Below, in pieces: positions 7,114-12,995 of a stretch of 13,049 bases of DNA. Both the position numbers and the translations under genes were made by a program. The first letter of the stretch is position 1; every line of letters begins with the position of its first letter. Origin of the DNA: PNKC01 sp039917655 (GTDB taxonomy: Bacteria > Chloroflexota > Dehalococcoidia > Tepidiformales > Tepidiformaceae); assembly GCA_039917655.1 (NCBI GenBank), contig JBDSJC010000300.1, positions 1-13,049 of the forward strand, read 5' to 3'. The notes under the pieces are model-generated. The model saw only the letters and a program-made list of their open reading frames with translations. It was not told the DNA's origin and searched no databases.

Positions 7114-8031
7114 GTGGCCACAGCGCCATCCAACCTCAACGGGATCCTCGTTATCGACAAGCCGTCCGGATGGACGAGCCACGACGTGGTCGCAAAGGCG
7201 CGCGGCATCACCCACCAGCGCAGGATCGGCCACACCGGCACCCTTGACCCGATGGCCACCGGGGTCCTCGTCCTCTGTCTCGGCCAGGCCACGCGGCTCG
7301 TCGAATACATGACCCGGCACGACAAGCGCTACGAAGGCGAGATCACCCTTGGCGTCAGTACTGGCACCGATGACGCCGAAGGCGACGAACTCTCCCGTTC
7401 GCCGGTGCCCCCGCTCAATGAATTGGACCTGAGGCGCCTCGAAGCGGCGTTTACCGGAGCACTCCAGCAACGGCCGCCTGCCTACAGTGCCATCAAGGTC
7501 GATGGCAAACGCTCCTACGCGCGCGCCCGTGCTGGCGAGACGGTTGAACTTCGCACCCGCTCCGTCATGGTCAGGGAACTGCGTCTCACCCTCGCGGCGG
7601 CCGACCGCCTGCAGATTTCCGTGCACTGCGGTCCGGGCACCTACATCCGCAGCATTGCCCGCGACATTGGAGAGTTGCTCGGGTGCGGCGCCCACCTCTC
7701 CGCCCTCAGACGCACGTCCGTCGGCGGCTTCATGTTGCGCGGCGCCACGACGCTCGAAGGACTCGCCGTGGCCGCTGCCAACGACGCACTCATCGACCTG
7801 CTTCTTCAGCCGGACGAAGGGGTTGGAAACTTATCGGCGGCGATCGTCGCACCCGCGCAGGCGGACCTCTTGCGTCAGGGCTCGGTTGTCCGCACCTCGG
7901 ATTTGGCCTTCGAAGCAGCACCCGTGGCGCGAATCTACGAGGTCTCGGGCAGATTCGCCGGGGTCGGCTCGGTGCACGAATCTGGTCAGATTCGGGGCAT
8001 GAAACTGCTGAATCTGTCAAAACCAGGGTGA
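7114..8031 (+). CDS. truB: tRNA pseudouridine(55) synthase TruB
   Basis: TruB isomerises U55 in the T-loop of tRNAs. From GTG 7114 it is 305 aa. The N-terminus N-G-I-L-V-I-D-K-P-S-G-W-T-S-H-D is typical. The catalytic aspartate lies in G-H-T-G-T-L-D-P-M-A-T-G (D45). G-P-G-T-Y-I-R-S-I-A-R-D-I-G and a C-terminal PUA-like region follow. A longer frame beginning at 7003 would overlap rbfA by more than 100 bases and add residues not found in the family, so the GTG one base after the rbfA stop is preferred. GAGGA at 7097-7101 is 12 nt upstream, rather far, which fits coupled re-initiation. It is the last gene of the nusA operon; its 3' end carries GAATCTG repeats that may belong to the next gene's control region. 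Confidence 0.95.
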   Translation: MATAPSNLNGILVIDKPSGWTSHDVVAKARGITHQRRIGHTGTLDPMATGVLVLCLGQATRLVEYMTRHDKRYEGEITLGVSTGTDDAEGDELSRSPVPPLNELDLRRLEAAFTGALQQRPPAYSAIKVDGKRSYARARAGETVELRTRSVMVRELRLTLAAADRLQISVHCGPGTYIRSIARDIGELLGCGAHLSALRRTSVGGFMLRGATTLEGLAVAAANDALIDLLLQPDEGVGNLSAAIVAPAQADLLRQGSVVRTSDLAFEAAPVARIYEVSGRFAGVGSVHESGQIRGMKLLNLSKPG

Positions 8032-8060
8032 ATCTGGTAGTTATGTTGATTACAGATTCG
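7977..8060 (+). repeat. Cluster of five GAATCTG heptamers, direct and inverted
   Basis: GAATCTG lies at 7978-7984, 8010-8016 and 8030-8036, and its reverse complement at 7987-7993 and 8053-8059. The first pair forms a perfect dyad with 8-bp arms (7977-7984 and 7987-7994). The last two form a dyad with a 16-nt spacer. The cluster spans the end of truB and the region just upstream of a TTGACA box, so an operator array for the DUF5679 promoter is plausible. Confidence 0.6.
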
Positions 8061-8069
8061 ATTTTCCTC

Positions 8070-8098
8070 TTGACACGAGAAGTCCGCGGTTCGATCAT
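8070..8098 (+). promoter_or_regulatory. Sigma70-type promoter upstream of the DUF5679 gene
   Basis: A perfect TTGACA (8070-8075) is followed after 17 bp by GATCAT (8093-8098), a 4/6 match to the -10 consensus. The start would be near 8105, where the leader hairpin begins. TATAAC at 8139-8144 is an alternative -10 without a -35. The promoter sits just downstream of the GAATCTG cluster. Confidence 0.6.
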
Positions 8099-8104
8099 GC
8101 CAGA

Positions 8105-8160
8105 GGCGCCGGAAGAGAGTGAGCAACCGCCTACTCTCTATAACAATTTCCGCCGGCGCC
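8105..8160 (+). promoter_or_regulatory. Structured 5' leader RNA of the DUF5679 gene
   Basis: An outer 8-bp GC stem, GGCGCCGG (8105-8112) with CCGGCGCC (8153-8160), encloses an inner 7-bp stem, AGAGAGT (8114-8120) with ACTCTCT (8133-8139), and a 12-nt loop. One base separates the stems on the 5' side and 13 nt (8140-8152) on the 3' side. There is no U-run, so it is not a terminator. I do not recognise a known riboswitch class. It starts at the predicted transcription start of the TTGACA promoter. Confidence 0.5.
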
Positions 8161-8200
8161 CCATCCTGCTCCAACAGGGTGCGAAAGAGGGAGACTCTTC

Positions 8201-8341
8201 TTGGAAGCCTATTGCCTCAAGTGCCGCGTGAAGCGGGAGATGTCCAATGCCACCCCGATCACAATGAAGAACGGCAAGCCCGCCACGGAGGGCAAGTGCC
8301 CCACGTGCGGCACAAAGATGTTCAAGATCGGCAAGGCCTGA
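8201..8341 (+). CDS. DUF5679-type zinc-ribbon protein, 46 aa, TTG start
   Basis: A 46-aa protein starting at TTG 8201 with the N-terminus M-E-A-Y-C-L-K-C. Two CxxC pairs, C5/C8 and C33/C36, should bind one zinc ion. Between them are K-R-E-M, T-M-K-N-G-K-P-A and G-K-C-P-T-C-G-T-K-M-F-K-I-G. This arrangement matches the small DUF5679 proteins of Chloroflexota and Actinobacteria, whose function is not known; the high lysine content suggests nucleic-acid binding (inference). AGGGAG at 8188-8193, spaced 7 nt from the TTG, is a strong ribosome-binding site and lies in the loop of a small hairpin (AAGAG 8185-8189 with CTCTT 8195-8199). The gene has its own promoter, structured leader and terminator, so it is a monocistronic unit between truB and the minus-strand hisN operon. 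Confidence 0.85.
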   Translation: MEAYCLKCRVKREMSNATPITMKNGKPATEGKCPTCGTKMFKIGKA

Positions 8342-8372
8342 GCCAAACCGGTCGGAACTGAGCACGTAGGAG

Positions 8373-8399
8373 AAGGCGCGGCCGCACACCGCGCCTTTT
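8373..8399 (+). terminator. Rho-independent terminator after the DUF5679 gene
   Basis: AAGGCGCGG (8373-8381) pairs perfectly with CCGCGCCTT (8389-8397) across a 7-nt loop, and four T run from 8396 to 8399. It ends plus-strand transcription 32 nt after the DUF5679 stop. On the minus strand the stem is the same but the tail is poor in T, so it would end the hisN operon only weakly. Confidence 0.85.
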
Positions 8400-8411
8400 C
8401 GCTGCCCCGAA

Positions 8412-9197
8412 CTAGCTAATGGCCGTGCTCTGCTTCTCCGCCCGGAGCGCGGCGAGGACTGCCTCGTGGAGGAGGCCATTCGTTGCGATCACGCTCCCGC
8501 CCACGCGGTCTTCGCCTTCCCAGGTCGTCATCCGTCCGCCCGCCTCGGTGATGACGGGGTAGAGCGCCGCCGCATCCCAGATGCTCATCTCCGGGTCCAG
8601 CATGGCGTCAGCACGGCCTGTCGCCACCATCAGGTAGCCGTAGCAGTCGCCCCAGGCCCGTGCCAGCCCACAGCCATCCACCAGCGCACGGAATCCCGCC
8701 GGATAGAGCCGCGACATCCGGGAGTAGCTTGTCATGGAGACTGTCGCTGCCGAAAGCTCAGCGATCGGCGACACGTGGGCCGGTTTGCCGTTCAGAAACG
8801 CGCCAAGCCCCTGCGCGGCGTACGCGGTCTCTCCCGCCGCGTGACAGGCGATGACGCCCACCACAGGCGTCCTGTCGCGTTCCAGCGCGACTAGAGTCCC
8901 GAACAGGGGCACATGGTGGATGAACGACTTCGTGCCATCGATCGGGTCCAGGATCCAGCGGTGGCGCCCGTCTCCGGGCGTCTCGCCAAATTCTTCGCCC
9001 AGTACGCCGTGGGTGGGGCACTCGCGCTGTAGAAAGGCCCGCATCGCCTCCTCCGCGCCGCGGTCCGCCGCCGTCACCGGAGTACGGTCTTCCTTCAGTT
9101 CGACGCTCGTCCCCGACTCATACAGCGGCATGATCACGGCCCGCGCGATCTCTGCCGCCCGCCGCGCAATGCCAAGCAACTCCGAAAGCTCGGACAT
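8412..9197 (-). CDS. hisN: HisN-type histidinol-phosphatase / inositol monophosphatase family
   Basis: A 261-aa Mg2+-dependent, Li+-sensitive phosphatase of the inositol monophosphatase superfamily. Metal-binding motifs are G-E-E-F-G-E (67-72), W-I-L-D-P-I-D-G-T-K-S-F (81-92) and W-D-A-A-A-L (207-212). The segment A-W-G-D-C-Y-G-Y with V-A-T-G-R-A-D-A-M-L-D-P is typical of the HisN subgroup that dephosphorylates histidinol phosphate in histidine synthesis. Inositol-1-phosphate or another sugar phosphate remains possible. A longer open frame upstream is an accident of overlap with the previous gene. The ATG at 9197 overlaps the stop of the aldo/keto reductase (TGATG), so it is coupled to that gene. 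No other his genes are in the window. Confidence 0.85.
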   Translation of the reverse strand: MSELSELLGIARRAAEIARAVIMPLYESGTSVELKEDRTPVTAADRGAEEAMRAFLQRECPTHGVLGEEFGETPGDGRHRWILDPIDGTKSFIHHVPLFGTLVALERDRTPVVGVIACHAAGETAYAAQGLGAFLNGKPAHVSPIAELSAATVSMTSYSRMSRLYPAGFRALVDGCGLARAWGDCYGYLMVATGRADAMLDPEMSIWDAAALYPVITEAGGRMTTWEGEDRVGGSVIATNGLLHEAVLAALRAEKQSTAIS

Positions 9198-10189
9198 CAG
9201 CGGCCGGCGTCTCCCCGCCGGTACACCGCCGTCAGGTCGTCCAACCGCTGCTTCAGCTCTGGCGAAAGGGGGGTTTCCGCAGCCTTCAGCGTGTCGTTGA
9301 GCTGCTCCGGCCGGCTTGCGCCAATGATCGGCGAAGTGATGGCCGGGTTCGCCAGCACCCAGGCCACGGCCATCTGCGGCAGCGTCATCCCGGCGTCCGC
9401 GGCGATCGGCCGAAGCTGGTCGACCGTCTCGAACATGCCTTCGTGCCAGTAGCGATCCTGGTAGCGCTGGGCCGCCGTCCCAAGCGTGAATCGCGACCCC
9501 TCCTCCGGCCCGGCGTCCGGGTTGTGCTTGCCACTCAGCAGTCCGCCCGCGATTGGGTTGTAAGGGATTACGCCGATGCCCTCCTCCGCGCAAAGCGGCA
9601 GCAGCTCCCGTTCGATTTCACGGAAGAGCATGTTGTAACGCGGCTGTACCGAGTCAAACCGCACGACACCCGTCGCTTCGCTCCGCCCAATCGCGCGCGC
9701 CACCTGGTAGGCCATGAAGTTCGAGCAGCCGACGTAGCGAACCTTGCCCGCCCGCACCACGTCCTCCAGCGCCCGGAGTGTCTCATCGATTGGTGTCTCG
9801 GCGTCCGGCCCGTGCAGTTGGTAGAGGTCGATGTAGTCCGTCTGAAGCCGCCGCAGCGAAGCATCCACGGCGTCCAGGATGTGCTTGCGCGAGTTCCCCT
9901 GGTCCCAGCGCGCCGGCCCGCTTCGCCCGAAGCATTTCGTCGCCAGCACCACGCTCGAACGCCTCCCCTGTAGCCAACGCCCAACGATCTCCTCCGTCCG
10001 TCCAACCGTCTCGCCCGTGCCACCGAGCGGGTACACGTCCGCGGTGTCGAAGAACGTCACGCCGCCATCGGCGGCACGGTCCATGATCGCAATCGAAGTT
10101 TTTCCGTCGCATTGCAAGCCAAACGTCATGGTGCCGAGACAGAGCCGCGAGACCTGCAGGCCAGTACGGCCGAGGCGGACGTGTTTCAT
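9197..10189 (-). CDS. Aldo/keto reductase
   Basis: A 330-aa NADPH-dependent oxidoreductase with an (alpha/beta)8 barrel. The catalytic tetrad is visible: D48 in F-F-D-T-A-D-V-Y, Y53, K85 in L-A-T-K and H126 in Y-Q-L-H-G-P-D. Other family signatures are L-G-R-T-G-L-Q-V-S near the N-terminus, V-R-Y-V-G-C-S-N-F, and S-P-I-I-G-A-S-R-P-E-Q-L near the C-terminus, part of the cofactor-binding segment. Its pattern is closest to the YajO/Tas-like or K+-channel-beta-like subfamily, and the substrate cannot be told. A GGAGA ribosome-binding site (complement of 10198-10202) is 8 nt from the ATG. It leads a two-gene minus-strand operon with hisN; a promoter candidate lies at 10227-10222. Confidence 0.93.
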   Translation of the reverse strand: MKHVRLGRTGLQVSRLCLGTMTFGLQCDGKTSIAIMDRAADGGVTFFDTADVYPLGGTGETVGRTEEIVGRWLQGRRSSVVLATKCFGRSGPARWDQGNSRKHILDAVDASLRRLQTDYIDLYQLHGPDAETPIDETLRALEDVVRAGKVRYVGCSNFMAYQVARAIGRSEATGVVRFDSVQPRYNMLFREIERELLPLCAEEGIGVIPYNPIAGGLLSGKHNPDAGPEEGSRFTLGTAAQRYQDRYWHEGMFETVDQLRPIAADAGMTLPQMAVAWVLANPAITSPIIGASRPEQLNDTLKAAETPLSPELKQRLDDLTAVYRRGDAGR

Positions 10190-10210
10190 CAGAAGTTTCT
10201 CCGGAGGTGG

Positions 10211-10242
10211 GATGTGCCAAGAGTATAGGACGGGTGTGCCAA
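10211..10242 (-). promoter_or_regulatory. Putative -10 box of the aldo/keto reductase operon, flanked by direct repeats
   Basis: On the minus strand TATACT lies at 10227-10222 and would start RNA about 26 nt before the ATG. No -35 match is present. Two near-identical decamers, GATGTGCCAA (10211-10220) and GGTGTGCCAA (10233-10242) on the plus strand, lie on either side, 22 bp apart or about two helical turns. This looks like an operator that would occlude the promoter. Confidence 0.5.
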
Positions 10243-10433
10243 CCTTCGCTGAGTGGCGGTCAGGCGTTTGGCCCTTGGCTCGTTCGCCGACCCTGTATCT
10301 GCGACCGTCCGCCGTTCCAACGCAGGCAGCGGCGGGCGCTGCTAACGCGTCGAGAACAAGAGGATCAGCACCAGGACGGGAAGAAGGGCGCGCCGTTGAT
10401 GAGTGCTCTTGCTTGGTTCGGTGCTGGCCCTCT

Positions 10434-10448
10434 CAGGGTTCAACCCTG
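10434..10448. repeat. 15-bp perfect palindrome
   Basis: CAGGGTT, one central C, then AACCCTG: 7-bp arms with no room for an RNA loop. It therefore reads better as a protein-binding site than as a hairpin. It lies about 245 bp from the reductase start and 275 bp from the PPOX start. Confidence 0.4.
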
Positions 10449-10724
10449 TCGGAATGTTGTTGTGGGCACAGATCATCCGGCGGTCGGCCGGAGACCAAGA
10501 AAAAGACCGTCGCACGGGCGGCCAGGTCATTCCCCACCACCGCCCACAGATGCGATCCCTCGTCCTTTCGCCACCAATTTCAGAGCGCTTTTGAGCAGCA
10601 GTTCTTTGAGCGTGAATCCGTCTCAGCAAGATCGGCTCCTCAAGCCATCTGCGTCCGCCCCTCGTTTGCGCCCGCTCCCCCTCGTCGGCTACGGTTTATT
10701 CATTCACTTATCAGAGGTAAGCAC

Positions 10725-11123
10725 ATGTCCGCCACCATCCCCGCTTCCCACCGCGACATCATCGAGAACAAGAACTTCGCCCACGTCGCCACCCTCATGA
10801 AGGACGGCTCCCCTCAGGTCACGCCCGTCTGGATCGATATCGACGGCGAAAACATTTTGTTCAACACCGCGGAGGGGCGCCAGAAGGACCGCAATCTGAA
10901 GCGCGATTCCCGCGTCGCACTATCGGTGCACGACAACGCCAACCCGTATCGCTACATCCAGATTCGCGGCAAGGTCACCGGTCACACCACCGATGGCGCC
11001 GATGGCCACATCGACAAGATGGCCAAGAAGTACCTGGATCTGGACGCCTACCCGTACCGCAACCCCGCTGAGCAGCGCGTGGTCTACACAATCCAGCCTG
11101 AACACGTCCAGGTCAGCGGCTAA
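10725..11123 (+). CDS. PPOX-class (pyridoxamine 5'-phosphate oxidase-like) F420- or FMN-dependent enzyme
   Basis: A 132-aa split-barrel flavin/deazaflavin-binding protein. The pattern H-V-A-T-L-M-K-D-G-S-P-Q-V-T-P-V-W-I-D (residues about 19-37), N-T-A-E-G-R-Q-K-D-R-N-L-K-R-D-S-R-V-A-L-S-V (about 47-68) and Y-I-Q-I-R-G-K-V is that of the TIGR03618-type PPOX enzymes. Many of these use coenzyme F420 and some use FMN, so the cofactor cannot be fixed from sequence alone. The substrate is unknown. AGAGG at 10713-10717 is 7 nt from the ATG. A much longer open frame upstream has no family resemblance and is rejected. It converges on nadE with only 23 nt between the stops and no visible terminator. 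Confidence 0.9.
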   Translation: MSATIPASHRDIIENKNFAHVATLMKDGSPQVTPVWIDIDGENILFNTAEGRQKDRNLKRDSRVALSVHDNANPYRYIQIRGKVTGHTTDGADGHIDKMAKKYLDLDAYPYRNPAEQRVVYTIQPEHVQVSG

Positions 11124-11146
11124 ACCAGGGCGCCGACGAAGAGCGA

Positions 11147-12883
11147 TCAGAGGTGCCGGTAGACTGCAGCCAGGGGAAACCGCCGGTCGCGACCGAACGC
11201 GCGGGGGGTGATCTTCACCCCCGGGGGCGCCTGCCGGCGTTTGTACTCGTTGCGGTCCACCATGCCCACCACGCGTCGCACCGTTGCCTCATCGAACCCG
11301 CGCGCCACGATCTCGTCCACCGTCATGTCGTCCTCAACGTAGCCTTCGAGGATCGGGTCCAGCACTTCGTATGGGGGAAGGCTGTCCTGGTCGAACTGGT
11401 CGGGCTTCAGCTCGGCGCTCGGAGGCTTGGTGAGCACCGCTTCGGGGATGAGCGCCCTTCCCTCATGAGCGTTTCGCCATGCCGCCAGCTTGAAGACAAG
11501 CGTCTTCGGCACGTCCTTGATGACCGCGTAGCCGCCGGCCATGTCGCCATAGAGCGTCGCGTAGCCCGTCGCCATCTCGCTCTTGTTCCCCGTGGACAGC
11601 GCGATCCAGCCGAACTTGTTTGAGAGCGTCATGAGCACGTTTCCGCGCTGCCGCGACTGAAGATTCTCCTCAGCGGTACCCTCGTCCGTGCCTTCGAAGG
11701 CGTCCGCCAGCATCTCCAGCATTGCGGCATGGGCGGGTTCGATCGGGATGGTGAGGTAGCGAATGCCCAGATTTTCGGCTAGCGCCCTGGCATCTGTCCG
11801 GCTGTGCTCGCTCGAGTAGCGGCTCGGCATGGAAACGCCAATCACGTTCTCCGCTCCAATCGCGTCCACCGCGATCGCCGCCACGACGCTCGAATCGATC
11901 CCGCCGGACAGCGAGATTACGGCCTGGCCAAACCTGGTCTTTCGCAAGTAGTCTCGCGTGCCAACCACCAGCGCCTCCCACACCTCAGCCTCGTCCTCCA
12001 ACGCCGGAGCGACCTTCGATTCCAACTGCGGTTCTGCCGGCGGGGCGGGCGTGAATCCCAGGTCGATGTGCTCGACATCCAACTCACTATCGCGGTCCCG
12101 CAATTCCACCCGCCTCCGCGGGTCGTGCAGCCGTCGCTGGGCGACTGCGTCGAGGTCGATATCCGTCACCAGGAGATCTTCTTTGAACTGCAACCCTCGC
12201 GAGAGCAAACGGCCCTCGGCATCGAACACCATGGAGGCGCCGTCGAACACCAACTCGTCCTGCCCGCCGACCAGGTTCACGTACGCCACCGCAATCAGGT
12301 TGTCCGCGGCGCGCGTCGCCACCATCCGGCTGCGATCCCGCACCCGTCCCCGGTGGTATGGAGAGGCGTTGATATTTATGCAAAGCTCAGCCCCGCCCAG
12401 CGAAAGCGCGTCCAGCGGAAACCCTGGATACCAGATGTCTTCGCAGACGCTCACTCCGAACGCGACATTGCCGGCGTGGTAGACCGGGTTGCGCCGTCCG
12501 GCGGCAAAGTAGCGCTCTTCGTCGAAGACGCCGTAGTTCGGCAGCCGCCGTTTGTGGTACGTATCCACCCATCGTCCGTCGGCGATTACCGCCGCCGCGT
12601 TGTAGGCGTCGTCCTGCGTCCAGTCCACGAAGCCCACAATTGCCACAATGCCCTTCGTTGAGGGGACAATCGTGTCAACAGTTGCGCGTGATTCGGCGCA
12701 GAAGGACCGCCGCAATACCAGGTCTTCCGGTGGGTATCCCGTGACCGCCAACTCGGGCAGCGCCACGAACCCACACCCCGCAGCCTTCGCCGCGGTGATC
12801 GCTGACCGAATCTGGTCGGCGTTGCCCGCCAGGTCGCCGACGGTGACGTTTATCTGTGCCAACCCAACCCGGCAGATGCGCAT
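11147..12883 (-). CDS. nadE: Glutamine-dependent NAD+ synthetase
   Basis: NadE makes NAD+ from nicotinic acid adenine dinucleotide, ATP and glutamine, the last step of NAD synthesis. The 578-aa protein joins an N-terminal nitrilase-type glutaminase (about 1-275) to a C-terminal synthetase (about 300-578). The glutaminase triad is visible: E44 in L-P-E-L, K111 in Y-H-K-R-R-L-P-N-Y and C147 in S-V-C-E-D-I-W. The ATP pyrophosphatase P-loop S-G-G-I-D-S-S lies at 326-332; L-S-T-G-N-K-S-E and Y-G-D-M-A-G-G-Y follow. All catalytic elements are intact. I see no good ribosome-binding site before the ATG, but a TATACT box ends 6 nt upstream, so the mRNA may be leaderless. The gene stands alone and diverges from the gene at 12996. 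Confidence 0.96.
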   Translation of the reverse strand: MRICRVGLAQINVTVGDLAGNADQIRSAITAAKAAGCGFVALPELAVTGYPPEDLVLRRSFCAESRATVDTIVPSTKGIVAIVGFVDWTQDDAYNAAAVIADGRWVDTYHKRRLPNYGVFDEERYFAAGRRNPVYHAGNVAFGVSVCEDIWYPGFPLDALSLGGAELCININASPYHRGRVRDRSRMVATRAADNLIAVAYVNLVGGQDELVFDGASMVFDAEGRLLSRGLQFKEDLLVTDIDLDAVAQRRLHDPRRRVELRDRDSELDVEHIDLGFTPAPPAEPQLESKVAPALEDEAEVWEALVVGTRDYLRKTRFGQAVISLSGGIDSSVVAAIAVDAIGAENVIGVSMPSRYSSEHSRTDARALAENLGIRYLTIPIEPAHAAMLEMLADAFEGTDEGTAEENLQSRQRGNVLMTLSNKFGWIALSTGNKSEMATGYATLYGDMAGGYAVIKDVPKTLVFKLAAWRNAHEGRALIPEAVLTKPPSAELKPDQFDQDSLPPYEVLDPILEGYVEDDMTVDEIVARGFDEATVRRVVGMVDRNEYKRRQAPPGVKITPRAFGRDRRFPLAAVYRHL

Positions 12884-12889
12884 GTGAGA

Positions 12890-12895
12890 AGTATA
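12890..12895 (-). promoter_or_regulatory. -10 box placed for a leaderless nadE transcript
   Basis: On the minus strand TATACT (12895-12890) is followed by six bases, TCTCAC, and then the nadE ATG (12883). The expected +1 falls on the A of the start codon. There is no purine-rich ribosome-binding site before the ATG, as expected for a leaderless mRNA. No -35 match is seen. The surrounding CCTATACT matches the aldo/keto reductase box exactly. Confidence 0.55.
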
Positions 12896-12995
12896 GGCAA
12901 CGCGCCGCCCACGGGCCTTCCCCTAGGGACTCCGACCGATTCACGGCCAGGCCGCGAGATGCCACGATCTTCACGGCGGGCTTTGAGGTAGGGAG

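Larger units (their letters stand above)
10190..10724. other. Divergent intergenic region of about 535 bp without a convincing gene
   Basis: The gap separates the divergent aldo/keto reductase and PPOX genes. It contains the reductase ribosome-binding site, promoter and repeats (10190-10242), a 15-bp palindrome (10434-10448), two copies of TTTGAGC (10590-10596, 10605-10611) and an AT-richer stretch just before the PPOX gene (10695-10712). Open frames inside it lack recognisable protein features. A plus-strand GTG frame at 10403-10594 (63 codons) has a hydrophobic start followed by a charged tail but no good ribosome-binding site. I see no tRNA or clear structured RNA. Confidence 0.5.

Noticed and set aside
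8097..8231. 44-codon ORF beginning ATG in the DUF5679 leader
   Set aside because: It has no ribosome-binding site, its ATG overlaps the -10 of the predicted promoter, and it runs out of frame into the DUF5679 gene. The hairpin reading of the region explains it better, though a leader peptide is not excluded.
9198..9593. N-terminal extension of the phosphatase frame (long minus-strand ORF)
   Set aside because: It overlaps the C-terminal half of the aldo/keto reductase in another frame, and its sequence is not phosphatase-like. The ATG at 9197 gives the family length.
10434..10452. GGTTCAACCC resembling a tRNA T-arm
   Set aside because: The arms are contiguous with a one-base centre, leaving no 7-nt T-loop, and no acceptor, D or anticodon arms are found around it.
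9879..10724. Upstream extension of the PPOX frame
   Set aside because: It runs antisense through the aldo/keto reductase gene and then the gap. It has no family similarity, and a good ribosome-binding site precedes the ATG at 10725.
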